Assembly: GCA_022841885.1 (NCBI GenBank)
Contig: JALHQP010000001.1
Location: 88,482-152,481 of the forward strand
Source: Aquincola sp.
GTDB taxonomy: Bacteria; Pseudomonadota; Gammaproteobacteria; Burkholderiales; Burkholderiaceae_C
DNA: 64,000 bases
Direction: 5' to 3'
Shown in pieces: positions 12,001-18,067 of this stretch (position 1 is its first letter; every line of letters starts with the position of its first letter). The notes below the pieces were generated by a model. It did not search any database. It had not been told where the DNA came from and saw only the letters and a list, made by a program, of their open reading frames with translations. Position numbers and translations under genes: made by a program.

Positions 12001-15000
12001 AGCTGATGTTGCGCGGCGTCGTCGTCGGCTGCTGCGACTGGTTGCCGTAGCGCACGTTCTGGATCAGCGCGTCCACCGCGGCTGGCGTCGCGTTGGCATT
12101 GAACGAGATCACCAGCGGTGCACCACCGGTCCCGCCCGACAAGGTGCCGATCGACACCACGCCGGCAGCGCCGACGGGGTTGTAGCGCACGTCGGTGCCC
12201 ACCACGCTGATCTGGCCGTCCGCCGTGCCCTGGCTGCGCACGTCCAGCAGGTCCTCGCCCGCGACGACGTTGGTGATGCGCACGGTCAGCGAGCCGCCCG
12301 CCAGGTTGGGCGAGTCCACGTCGCCGAACACGACACTGGTGTCGATCAGCGTGCGTGTCACGCCGGTGGTGCCGGCCTCGGTGTAGGTGATGCTGCCGGC
12401 CAAGCCGGTCAGTGTCGGCGCGTCGTTGACCGCCGTCAGCGTGATGCTGGTGCCACCGCTGGCGGTGGCCACGCCGTCGCTGACGGTGTACGAGAAGCCG
12501 CCCACCGGGGCGACGCCGTCGTAGTCGGCCGGCGGCAGATAGCGCAGCCCGGCGAGCTGCGCGGCGCTGAGGGTGGCGCCATTGACGACGGGCGTGCCGT
12601 CCGCGAGCTGGATCTGGCCGATCGCCGGCAGGCCGGCGACGGTGATGGCGAGCACCGCGCCCGCGTCGACATCGCTCGGCACCGCCAGGCCGAGTGCCAC
12701 CGCGGCACCCTGTTCGGCGGCGCTGATGGCCGTGCTCGACACCACGGGGGCGTCGTTGCTGCCGCTGACGGTGACGGTGATGCTGGCCGTCGTGCCGTCG
12801 TCGGCGGCGACGATGAAGGTCTCGGTGACGCTCTGGCCCGCGGCCAGGGCCTGCACGTTGGCCGCCGCGTTGGCCAGGCTGTAGCTCCAGCTGCCGGCGG
12901 CGTCGATCGAGAAGCTGCCGTAGCTGCCGGGCGTGCCGCTTTGCACCACGAAGTCGCGGCTGCCGACATCGGGGTCGGTGGCGGTGAGCGCACCGCTGGC
13001 GGTGGCCACCGCGTCTTCCTGCACGCTGCCGGTCAGCGTGCCGGCGATGGTGGTCGGGTCGTCGGCACCGGCGACGCTGATTGTCAGCGTGGCGGTGGCG
13101 CTGCCGCCGCGACCGTCGTCGATGGTGTAGGTGAAGGTGTCGGTGACGGTCTGGCCGGCGTCGAGCGACTGCGCGGCCGCGCTCGGCACGTAGCTGTAGC
13201 TGCCGTCGGCGTTGAGCGTCAGGGTGCCCCAGCTGCCCGCGAGTGCGCTGCCGACGTTGCCGCTGGCCGAGGGCAGGGCGCCGACGGCCACGCCGGTCAC
13301 GCTGAGCGTGTCGCCGTCGGCGTCGCTGTCCTGGCCTGGGCTGCCCGGCGTCACGTCGCCGGCGCCCGCAGCCGCGTCTTCGCCGACGCTGAGTGCATCG
13401 GCCACCGCGACCGGCGCCGTGTTGACGGCGTAATCATGCGCGGCCGTCGCCGTGCGGCTGTTGCCGGCGGCGTCGGTGGTCGTGACCGCAGCGTCGATGC
13501 GGCGGTCCGGATCGGCCAGCACGTCGCTGCCGGCGACCGCGATCGCGAAGGTGTTGCCGGCCAGCACGGCGCCGCTGTAGCTGTTGCCGTTGACCGTCAG
13601 CGTGACGGTGTCGCCGGGCTGCACGTCGCCGCCCACCGTACCGGTGATCGTGATCGTGCCGCCGGCCTCGCCGGCATTGACGATGTTGTCGGCCGTCACC
13701 GGGTCGACGGCGATCGATGCCGCGGGCGGCGTGAGGTCGATCGCGCCGCTGTCGTTGGCGCTGGCGCTGTTGCCGGCGCCGTCGGTGACGCCGGCCATGA
13801 CCGTGTAGCCGCCTTCGACGAGAGCGCTCGGCACGTCGGCGCTGTAGGTGCCGCCGGGCTGCACGGTGGCCGCAAAGTACTGCACGGCGCCGTCGGCGCC
13901 GGTGACGGTGAGCGTGACGCTCGCGCCGGCCGGCAGATCGGTGGTGCCGGTGATGGTCGGTGTGCTGTCGTTGGTCAGCGCCGGCGCATCGACGGTCAGG
14001 GTCGGCGCCGTGAGATCGATGACACCCGTGTCGGTGGCGGTGGCGCTGTTGCCCGCGGCGTCGGTGACACCGGCCCCGACCCCGTAACCGCCGGCGATCA
14101 GGGCCGAAGGCACGTCGGCGCTGTAGCTGCCGCCGGGCTGCACGACGGCGAAGAAGGTTTGCAGCGCGCCGGTGCCGTCGACCACGCCGAGCGTGACGAT
14201 CGAGCCGGCCGGCAGGTCAGTGCTGCCGGTGATGGTCGGCGTGGTGTCGTTGGTCAGTGCAGGGGCGTCAACGGTGATCAGCGGCGGTGTCAGGTCGATC
14301 GCGCCGTTGTCGCTGGCGGTGGCACTGTTGCCCGCGGCGTCGGCCGCGGTCGCGACCACGCTGTAGCCACCCTCGGCCAGTGCGCTGGGCACGTCGGCGC
14401 TGTACACGCCGCCGGCCTGCACCGTGGCGCTGAAGGTCTGCACCGCGCCGTTGGCGCCGGTGACGGTGAGCGTGACGGTGGCACCGACCGGCAGGTTGGT
14501 GGCGCCGGTGAGGGTCGGCGTGCTGTCGTTGGTGATTGCCGGCGCGTCGACGCTCAGCGTCGGCGCGGTCAGGTCGAGCATGCCGCTGTCGTTGGCGTTG
14601 GCGCTGTTGCCGGCCGCGTCGGTGGCCGTCGCGGTGACGGAGTACGGCCCTTCGGCCAGCGCGGCAGGCACGTCGGCGCTGTAGGTGCCGCCGGCCTGCA
14701 CCGTGGCGGTGAAGCTCTGCACCGCGCCGTTGGCGCCGGTGACGACGAGCTGGATCACCGAGCCCGCCGGCAGGTCCGTCGTGCCCGTGATGGTCGGCGT
14801 GCTGTCGTTGCCGGGTGCGGGGGCATCGACGGTGACCGTCGGCGCGGTGAGGTCGAGCACGCCGCTGTCGCTGGCGGACGCACTGTTGCCCGCAGCGTCG
14901 CTGCCACTGGCCGACACGCTGTAGCTGCCTTCGACGAGCGCTGCAGGCACGCTGGCGCTGTAGCTGCCGCCGGCCAGCACGGTGGCCGTGAAGGTCTGCA

Positions 15001-17857
15001 CCGCGCCATTGGCGCCGGTGACGGTGAGCGTGATGGTCGAGCCGGCGGGCAGGTCGGTGCTGCCGCTGATCGCAGGCGTGCTGTCGTTGGTCAGCGCGGG
15101 CGCGTCGACGCTGATGACGGGCGCAGTGAGGTCGATCGCGCCGCTGTCGTTGGCGTTGGCGCTGTTGCCGGCCGCGTCGGTGGCGGTCGCGGTGACGGAG
15201 TACGGCCCTTCGGCCAGCGCGGCGGGCACGTCGGCGCTGTAGGTGCCGCCGGCCAACACGGTGGCGGCGAAGCTCTGCACCGCGCCGTTGGCGCCGGTGA
15301 CAGTCAGCGTGACGCTCGAGCCGGCGGGCAGGTTCGTCGCACCGGTGATCGTGGGCGTGCTGTCGTTGCCCAGCGCGGGGGCGTCGACGGTGATCGTCGG
15401 CGCGGTGAGGTCGAGCATGCCGCTGTCGCTGGTGGACGCACTGTTGCCCGCGGCGTCGGTGGCCGAGGCTGTGACGCTGTAGCCGCCTTCGACGAGCGCG
15501 GCCGGAACGTCGGCGCTGTAGCTGCCACCGGCTTGCACGGTGGTGCTGAAGGTCTGCACGGCACCGTTGGCACCCGTGACAGTGAGCGTGACCGGGCTGC
15601 CGGCCGGCAGGTCGGTCGTGCCGGTCAGGGTCGGCGTGCTGTCGTTGGTCAGTGCCGGCGCGTCGACCGTGATCAGCGGCGGCGTCAGGTCGAGCAGGCC
15701 GGTGTCGCTGGCGACCGCCGTGTTGCCGGCTGCGTCGCTCGCGCTGGCGCTGACCGTGTAGCTGCCCTCGGCCAGCGCGGCAGGCACGTCGGCGCTGTAG
15801 CTGCCGCCGGGCTGCACGGTGGCCGTGAAGGTCTGCACCGCGCCGTTCGAACCGGTGACGGTGAGCGTGACGGTCGAACCCGCCGGCAGGTCGGTGCTGC
15901 CGGTGATCGTCGGTGTGCTGTCGTTGGTCAGCGCGGGGGCATCGACGGCGAGTGCCGGCGGCGTGGTGTCGATGACGCCGCTGTCGCTGGCGCTGCCGGT
16001 ATTGCCGGCCGCGTCGATGCCGAGGGCGACGACGCTGTAGCCGCCGTCGACCAGGGCCGCGGGCACATCGGCGCTGTAGCCGCCGCCGGCCTGCACCGTG
16101 GCGCTGAAGGTCTGCACGGCGCCGTTGGCGCCGGTGACGGTGAGCGTGACGGTCGAGCCTGCAGGCAGGTCCGTGCTGCCGCTGATCGTCGGCGTGGTGT
16201 CGCCGCCGAGCGCCGGTGCATCGACCGTGATCGTCGGTGCGGCGGTGTCGACGCTGCCGCCGTCGCTGGCGCTGGCGGTGGCCGCCCCGACGCTGACTGC
16301 GGCGCTGACGCTGTAGGCGCCCTCGGCCAGCGGCGCGGGCACGCTGGCGCTGTAGCTCCCCTCGGCCTGGACCGTCGCGCTGAAGGTCTGCACCGCGCCG
16401 TTGGCGTCGGTGACCGTCAGCGTGACCGCCGAGCCCGGGGGCAGGTTGGTCGTGCCGGTGATCGCCGGCGTGTTGTCGTTGGTCAGCGCGGGCGCGTCGA
16501 CCGTGACCGTCGGCGCCGCGGCGACGTTGACCGTCAGCGTCGCGCTGTCGGTCGCGCCGCTCGGATCGGCGATGGTGTAGGTGATGAGCACCGGCCCGCT
16601 GACGCCGACCGCGGCGGTGAAGCCGAGGCTGCCGTCGGCATTGACCACCACGCTGCCGAACGCGGCGCCCACGCTGGCGCCGGTGACGACGAGCGTGTCG
16701 CCGTCGACGTCGCTGTCGTTGGCCAGCACGGCGAACGTGACCGGCACCGTGCCGACGGTGCTGACCGCATCGTCGGCAGCCACCGGCGCGTCGTTGACCG
16801 ACGCGACGGTGATCGACACCGTGGCCGGCGACGACACCAGGCCGCCGTTGTCGGTGACGGTGAACGACAGGTCCGCGCTGCCGTGGAAGTCGGCGGCGGG
16901 GCGGAACAGCAGGCCGGCGGCTTGCGCAGGGCTGAGCACCTGGTTGGCCAGCACGGCGGTCACGCCGTCGGCCAGCAGCAGCGTTCCGTTGGCCGGCAAG
17001 GTGGTCACGCGCACGATGGCGATGCTGCCGTCGACGTCGGTGCCGGCGAGCGAGACGCCGATCAGCGCGTCTTCGGCGCCGCTGGCGCTGGCGGCGGTGG
17101 CGAGCGGCGCGTCGTTGACGGCCGTCAGCGTGATCTGCGTGCCGCCGCTGGCACTGGACGTGCCGTTGGAGACCATGAACTGGAGGTTGCCGACCGGCGC
17201 CGTGCCGTCGTAGTCTGCCGGCGGCAGGTACACCAGGCCGGGCAGGTCGGCCGGCGCGAGCAGGCTGCCGCTGACCACCGGCGTGCCGTCGGCACGCACC
17301 ACCAGGCCGATGGTGGGCGTCTGCGTCACCGTGACGACCAGCGTGCCGCCGCCCGTGGGCGCGCCGAGGCCCAGGTTCACCGCGGCGCCGGCTTCGACGG
17401 CGCCAATGGCCGACGAGGGGGCGGTCACGCCCGCCGGGCCGCCCGACGCGGCGGGGTCGCTTCGCGTGGCGATGCCGGACGTGATCGACACGCCGTCCAG
17501 ACGGGTGATCCGGTCGGCGGCCGTGACGGATTCCACGATGCGGTCGACGCGCAGGCCCGGCTGCAGGTCGCCACCGTCGCCGCCGCCCAGGCCCGCGGCC
17601 GGCGCGGCTTCGCGTTCACCCTGCTCGAGCGCGGTGATGGCGCGGTCAACGTTGTCGGCGGCGGGCGCCAGCGCCACCGGCTCGAGCTTGCCGTCGCTCA
17701 TCTGCACGATCGCGTTCTGCTCGGTCAGCAGCGCATCGCCGGGCTTGACCACCTCACCCAGCTTGAGCGGACGCCACACCCCATCCGTGCCGCGGATGTA
17801 GGCCTTGCCCCAGATGCTGACGACCGTGCCGCGGGGCGTGTTATCGAAGGTGGGCAT
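1..17857 (-). CDS. Giant LapA-type repeat adhesin with N-terminal retention module (partial, C-terminus beyond left edge)
   Basis: Read on the minus strand from the ATG at 17857, this frame stays open to position 1, about 5,952 codons, so the complete protein exceeds 600 kDa. Residues 1 to about 140 resemble the retention module of LapA-like adhesins (start MPTFDNTPRGTVVSIWGKAY), with the di-alanine sequence PAAG at residues 86-89, the kind of site cut by LapG. Cadherin-like domains follow (about 250-440), then about ten bacterial Ig-like repeats (about 455-1390), then VCBS and cadherin-like domains marked by repeated GTNDGPVA and VNDAPVA motifs and DVD acidic loops that suggest calcium binding. 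No RTX nonapeptides or secretion signal are visible; they should lie beyond the edge. An in-frame ATG at 17872 is an alternative start, but GGAAA lies 9 bases before 17857. The secretion genes lie directly upstream. Likely role: surface-retained biofilm adhesin (inference from family). Confidence 0.9.
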   Translation of the reverse strand, partial: MPTFDNTPRGTVVSIWGKAYIRGTDGVWRPLKLGEVVKPGDALLTEQNAIVQMSDGKLEPVALAPAADNVDRAITALEQGEREAAPAAGLGGGDGGDLQPGLRVDRIVESVTAADRITRLDGVSITSGIATRSDPAASGGPAGVTAPSSAIGAVEAGAAVNLGLGAPTGGGTLVVTVTQTPTIGLVVRADGTPVVSGSLLAPADLPGLVYLPPADYDGTAPVGNLQFMVSNGTSSASGGTQITLTAVNDAPLATAASASGAEDALIGVSLAGTDVDGSIAIVRVTTLPANGTLLLADGVTAVLANQVLSPAQAAGLLFRPAADFHGSADLSFTVTDNGGLVSSPATVSITVASVNDAPVAADDAVSTVGTVPVTFAVLANDSDVDGDTLVVTGASVGAAFGSVVVNADGSLGFTAAVGVSGPVLITYTIADPSGATDSATLTVNVAAAPTVTVDAPALTNDNTPAITGTTNLPPGSAVTLTVTDANGAVQTFSATVQAEGSYSASVPAPLAEGAYSVSAAVSVGAATASASDGGSVDTAAPTITVDAPALGGDTTPTISGSTDLPAGSTVTLTVTGANGAVQTFSATVQAGGGYSADVPAALVDGGYSVVALGIDAAGNTGSASDSGVIDTTPPALAVDAPALTNDSTPTITGSTDLPAGSTVTLTVTGSNGAVQTFTATVQPGGSYSADVPAALAEGSYTVSASASDAAGNTAVASDTGLLDLTPPLITVDAPALTNDSTPTLTGTTDLPAGSPVTLTVTGANGAVQTFSTTVQAGGSYSADVPAALVEGGYSVTASATDAAGNSASTSDSGMLDLTAPTITVDAPALGNDSTPTITGATNLPAGSSVTLTVTGANGAVQSFAATVLAGGTYSADVPAALAEGPYSVTATATDAAGNSANANDSGAIDLTAPVISVDAPALTNDSTPAISGSTDLPAGSTITLTVTGANGAVQTFTATVLAGGSYSASVPAALVEGSYSVSASGSDAAGNSASASDSGVLDLTAPTVTVDAPAPGNDSTPTITGTTDLPAGSVIQLVVTGANGAVQSFTATVQAGGTYSADVPAALAEGPYSVTATATDAAGNSANANDSGMLDLTAPTLSVDAPAITNDSTPTLTGATNLPVGATVTLTVTGANGAVQTFSATVQAGGVYSADVPSALAEGGYSVVATAADAAGNSATASDNGAIDLTPPLITVDAPALTNDTTPTITGSTDLPAGSIVTLGVVDGTGALQTFFAVVQPGGSYSADVPSALIAGGYGVGAGVTDAAGNSATATDTGVIDLTAPTLTVDAPALTNDSTPTITGTTDLPAGASVTLTVTGADGAVQYFAATVQPGGTYSADVPSALVEGGYTVMAGVTDGAGNSASANDSGAIDLTPPAASIAVDPVTADNIVNAGEAGGTITITGTVGGDVQPGDTVTLTVNGNSYSGAVLAGNTFAIAVAGSDVLADPDRRIDAAVTTTDAAGNSRTATAAHDYAVNTAPVAVADALSVGEDAAAGAGDVTPGSPGQDSDADGDTLSVTGVAVGALPSASGNVGSALAGSWGTLTLNADGSYSYVPSAAAQSLDAGQTVTDTFTYTIDDGRGGSATATLTISVAGADDPTTIAGTLTGSVQEDAVATASGALTATDPDVGSRDFVVQSGTPGSYGSFSIDAAGSWSYSLANAAANVQALAAGQSVTETFIVAADDGTTASITVTVSGSNDAPVVSSTAISAAEQGAAVALGLAVPSDVDAGAVLAITVAGLPAIGQIQLADGTPVVNGATLSAAQLAGLRYLPPADYDGVAPVGGFSYTVSDGVATASGGTSITLTAVNDAPTLTGLAGSITYTEAGTTGVTRTLIDTSVVFGDVDSPNLAGGSLTVRITNVVAGEDLLDVRSQGTADGQISVVGTDVRYNPVGAAGVVSIGTLSGGTGGAPLVISFNANATPAAVDALIQNVRYGNQSQQPTTTPRNISFTVVDGDGTANGGADTVSASVTVNVVRSNDAPSFAGLGGTRTYVENGTPVVLDSNATLNDPELGTGFVGSANNLGGAVLTLTRSGGANVQDQFSGGGTLSLAGGNVVLGGVTVGTYSPAALAAGTLAITFADGVTRTQANTVLQQIQYANASDAPPASVTIGYTLSDGNSGGQGNPATPRTATGSVTVNITPLNDAPVAGNASAGTSENTTLSASVPAATDADGTVAGYALVSGVGAGNGTLTFNVDGSYSFDPGSDFDSLAAGATRQVSFTYTATDNSGAVSAPATVTITVTGTDDLPVITSGSGAVTEDSAPTASGSLTATDADNPALAFVAGTQAGAYGSLVLDAAGAWSYTLGAAAQALAGGQVVSETFTVALNDGSAATVTVTVTGTDDAPVISTAVGSVTEDSSPSASGTLSATDADNPALAFVPGTQASAYGSLVLNAAGAWSYTLGAAAQSLAGGEVVTETFTVPLNDGSTTTVVITVTGTDDAPVISSGTGTVTEDSAPAASGTLTATDADNPTLAFVAGTQVGAYGSLVLNAAGAWTYSLGAAAQALDAGEVVTDAFTVALNDGSTTTVTLTVIGTNDGPVAVDDGSAGMPAITLDEDSGPSAPITVLSNDSDVDGDTLTVTAASSPNGTVTINPDQTLVFTPAANFNGPTTITYSIGDGHGGSASATVFVNVTAVNDAPVAADDALATAEDTPLTIAQATLIANDTDVDGHPLTVVAVYSPVNGTVALVGGDVVFTPAPNYSGPASFTYMVTDGFGAISTANVNITVGAVNDAPVAQAAAFTVAEDAAIVSGAVVATDADAGTVLSFALDGAAPAGLVFNSDGSYSFDPSAAAYQSLGVGQSQVLTIPYTVTDEAGASSSASLVVTVTGTNDAPVAAAASFAVTEDAAIVNGNVAASDVDANAVLGFALDGAAPAGLAFNADGSYSFDASNAAYQSLAAGQVQVLTVPYTVTDQHGASSSANLVITITGVNDAAVVTGVAAGSVTEDGTLLATGSLSATDVDSSAAFTAASVSGTYGNFSIDVAGQWTYTLRNGDANVQALTSSQQPTETFNVTTADGTVQQVTVTVNGSNEAPVATVTPASGAEDAAGIPLTLGGSDADGNVASFTITTVPANGTLLYGGAPVGLGAVIPASAGSATLSFVPAAHWNGSTSIGFMATDNEGASSPSVSQSISVSAVNDAPVAADDSASTAINTPLASIAVLANDGDVDGDALTVVSAALANPALGTVSINPDGTLAFDPALNVTGPVLVNYTIRDPSGATSSATLTVNVGTNTAPTGSDVTLTLAEDGSRAFAPADFGFADADAGQTLAAVRIDTLPGAGSLNLNGLPVAAGQVIPVGSLGDLVFTPAPNANGSAYASFTFSVQDNAGGFDATPNTVTLDVTPVNDAPVAAADSVTTNEDQPISIPLADLLANDSDIELDPLSVISVQGAVQGTVAIVGSNVVFTPNPDYHGPASFTYTVSDGQGGTSTATVAVTVNPVNDPAGIGGDDAGAVTEDLNVVAARLSDSGTLTVSDVDAGEAAFVAGAGTPVGTALGTMTIAANGVWTYDVANADVQYLGAGQTRTETFTVRSVDGTTHAVAVTISGTNDGPVAVGSGFSVAEDAAVVNGSVTATDVDAGATLSYALTGAAPAGLTFNADGSYSFDPSVAAYQSLGVGQSTVITVPFRATDDQGASSVADLVITVTGTNDGPVAAADSGAVVENATLTATAATGVLANDSDVDSGDSMAVSAVAFGATTGTVGSALAGSYGTLTLNADGSYSYSADRPAAEALTAGQVVTESFTYTMRDAAGATSTATVTFTVTGTNDVPTVTGPLTGAATEDTTLTSTGTLVVTDPDAGQSAFVVQSGSAGIYGSFSIDAAGAWTYTLNNAAANVQSLPAGATVTDTFTITTADGTTRTIVITVNGTNDGPVAIGSSFSVAEDASVVNGSVTATDIDSGAVLSYALTGAAPAGLTFNADGTYSFDPSAAAYQSLGVGQSTVLTIPFTATDAQGASSTANLVVTVTGTNDGPVAVADAGSVNEDATLTVGAAAGVLANDTDVDAGDTQAVSAVAFGATTGVVGSALAGTYGTLTLNADGSYSYTANTPAADALAAGQLVTESFTYTMRDAAGATSTANLTFTVTGTNDAPTITGPLAGSATEDTTLTSTGTLTIVDPDAGQSTWLVQSGTTGTYGSFSIDAAGAWTYTLDNAAANVQSLFAGASVTDSFTVTTADGTTRSVVITINGTNDGPVAVGSSFSVAEDAAVVNGVVTATDVDTGAVLSYALAGAAPAGLTFNADGTYSFDASAAPYQSLGVGQSTVLTIPFTAADAQGASSSANLVITVTGTNDGPVAAGDTGAVAENATLTVDAASGVLANDTDIDTGDTQTVSAVSFGASAGAVGAALDGTYGTLTLNADGSYSYAANRPAADALGAGQIVTESFSYTMQDASGATSTATITFTVTGTNDVPTITGPLAGAVTEDSALTTGGTLTIVDTDAGQSSFVAQSGAVGTYGSFSIDVAGAWSYTLNNAAANVQSLPAGASVTDSFTVTTADGTTRTIIVAVNGTNDGPVAVGSSFSVAEDAAVVNGAVTATDVDTGAVLSYALTGAAPAGLTFNADGTYSFDASAAPYQSLGVGQSTVLTIPFTATDAQGVSSSANLVITVTGTNDGPTAVADAGSVSENATLTVNAAGGVLSNDTDVDSGDTQAVSAVSFGATTGTVGSALAGTYGTLTLNADGSYSYSADRPAAEALTAGTVVTESFTYTMRDAAGATSSATITFTITGTNDVPSITGPLAGTVTEDSTLSASGTLSVSDPDAGQSAFVVQSGSAGIYGSFSIDAAGAWTYTLNNAAANVQSLPAGATVTDSFTVTTADGTTRSVVITVNGTNDGPVAIGSSFSVAEDASVVNGSVTATDIDSGAVLSYALTGAAPAGLTFNADGTYSFDPSVAPYQSLGVGQSTVLTIPFTATDVQGASSTANLVITVTGTNDGPTAVADTGAATENATLTTTAAAGVLANDSDVDSGDSMAVSAVAFGATTGTVGNALAGTYGTLTLNADGSYSYSADRPAADALTASQVVTESFTYTMRDAAGATSSATITFTVTGTNDAPTITGPLAGSVTEDGSLTSTGTLTVVDADAGQSGFVAQSGSVGTYGSFSINAAGVWSYALNNAAANVQSLPAGASVTDSFTVTTADGTTRTIIVTVNGTNDGPVAVNDGTALAPALTVAEDSGTSAPIAVLPNDIDIDGDPLTVTAASSPNGVVTINPDQTLSFTPAANFNGPTTINYTVSDGQGGTSTATVFVSVTAVNDLPVAGDASAGTGENTVLSASVPAATDVDGTIVGYALVASVGAGNGSLLFNPDGSYVFTPGTDFDSLAVGATRQVTFTYTATDDGGAISAPATVTITVTGSNDGPIASNASAGTSENTVLSTSVPAAADVDGTIASYTLVTGVGAGNGSLSFGSTGAYTFTPGTDFDNLAAGATRQVTFTYTATDNDGAVSAPATVTITVTGTNDGPVASNASAGTGENTVLNASVPAATDVDGTIASYALVGGLGAGNGSLTFNADGSYIFNPGADFDSLAAGATRQVSFTYTATDNNGAVSAPATVTITVTGTDDLPVISTGTGAVTEDSSPTANGTLTATDVDNPGLAFVAGTQTGTYGSLVLNAAGAWTYTLGAAAQALADGQVDTETFTVALNDGSTTTVVINVTGTNDGPVASNASAGTGENTVLNASVPAATDVDGTIVSYALATGVGAGNGSLSFNPDGSYVFNPGTDFDNLAVGATRQVTFTYTATDNNGAVSAPATVTITVTGSNDGPVASNASAGTTENVVLNASVPAATDVDGTIASYALVSGVGAGNGALSFNSSGAYTFTPGTDFDSLAPGATRQVTFTYTATDNSGAISAPATVTITVTGTNDLPMITSNGGGITAAVSIAENSTAVTTVVATDIDAGQTLSYSIVGGADAARFTIDASTGALAFASPPDFEAPTDANGDNVYVVQVQVSDGAGGT
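276..2110 (-). repeat. Adhesin repeats of about 306 bp (NASAGTGENTVL type)
   Basis: Copies encoding the motif NASAGTGENTVLNASVPAATD are seen with landmarks at 582, 888, 1179, 1485 and 1791. Intervals are 306 bp, except the 291-bp step that marks one inserted module of the other type. Another copy sits near 11110-11410. Each unit ends in TYTATDNNGAVSAPATVTITVTGTNDGP. They are Ig/cadherin-like domains within the adhesin frame. Confidence 0.85.
2401..7200 (-). repeat. Five tandem 960-bp higher-order repeats of the adhesin
   Basis: The sequence encoding NGTNDGPVA recurs at 2401, 3361, 4321, 5281, 6241 and 7201, exactly 960 bp (320 codons) apart. Each unit holds three different VCBS/cadherin-like modules of roughly 100, 118 and 102 codons, marked by SFSVAEDAAVVNG, by a DTGAVAENATLT segment and by a SIDAAGAWTYTLNNAAANVQ segment. 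The order of the three modules is the same in all five units, so the triplet was amplified as a block. Similarity between units is patchy. Confidence 0.92.
10233..11106 (-). repeat. Three VCBS-type repeats, period 291 bp
   Basis: Matching landmarks fall at 10233, 10524, 10815 and 11106, exactly 291 bp (97 codons) apart. Each unit encodes the pattern GTVTEDSAPAASGTLTATD, then LNAAGAWTYTLGAAAQAL, then LNDGSTTTVVITVTGTDDAPVIS. A further copy with the same 291-bp length lies at about 888-1179, near the other end of the visible gene, separated from these by more than 9 kb of other domain types. Confidence 0.85.
13701..16493 (-). repeat. Ten tandem Ig-like repeats, period 279 bp
   Basis: The codons for VDAPAL-like segments recur at 16494, 16218, 15939, 15660, 15381, 15102, 14823, 14544, 14265 and 13986. 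The first interval is 276 bp and the following eight are exactly 279 bp (93 codons). Each unit carries the motifs NDSTPTITGTTDLPAG and GANGAVQTFSATVQAGG followed by a DAAGNSA tail, typical of bacterial Ig-like adhesin domains. The repeats lie wholly inside the adhesin frame. Constant length with varied codons shows selection on domain length rather than very recent duplication of every copy. Confidence 0.9.
17437..17857 (-). other. Retention module with candidate LapG cleavage site
   Basis: These codons encode the N-terminal globular part of the adhesin. In LapA-type proteins this module is thought to jam in the outer-membrane channel and hold the adhesin on the cell until the periplasmic protease LapG cuts after a di-alanine. 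The matching PAAG is encoded at about 17591-17602, in a Gly-rich linker. The module boundary is approximate. No LapG or LapD gene is in the window, so whether the site is used is not known. Confidence 0.7.
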
Positions 17858-17872
17858 TACTGCTGTTTCCAT

Positions 17873-18067
17873 GTGGACTCGTTATCGCGCGGGGAGGATA
17901 GAGGTGAAAGGCCATTCCGCACGGCTCCCACCGCGGGGCAACGTGACCGGAATCACTGAATGCAACGATTTGTGTATGCCGCGTCGCGCGACTCGACGAC
18001 GGAACCCATCGGTCCCCAGCGGCATATCGGCGTGACTGGCCCGCCGCTTGAGACCGCGAACAGGGGG
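17873..18067. other. Intergenic region between the adhesin and its transporter gene
   Basis: This 195-base gap separates the stop of the fusion-protein gene from the adhesin start. All genes here run leftward, so the gap probably holds the adhesin promoter, or a boundary allowing the structural gene to be expressed at a different level from its exporter. It is lower in GC around 17955-17980 than its surroundings. No convincing -35/-10 pair or terminator was found by eye. Confidence 0.4.

Noticed and set aside
4133..17959. A plus-strand open frame of 4,608 codons
   Set aside because: It is the exact antisense of the repeat adhesin. Its composition (Arg, Gly, Asp, Val and His runs) is what GC-rich repeats give when read backwards, and it has no recognisable domain.
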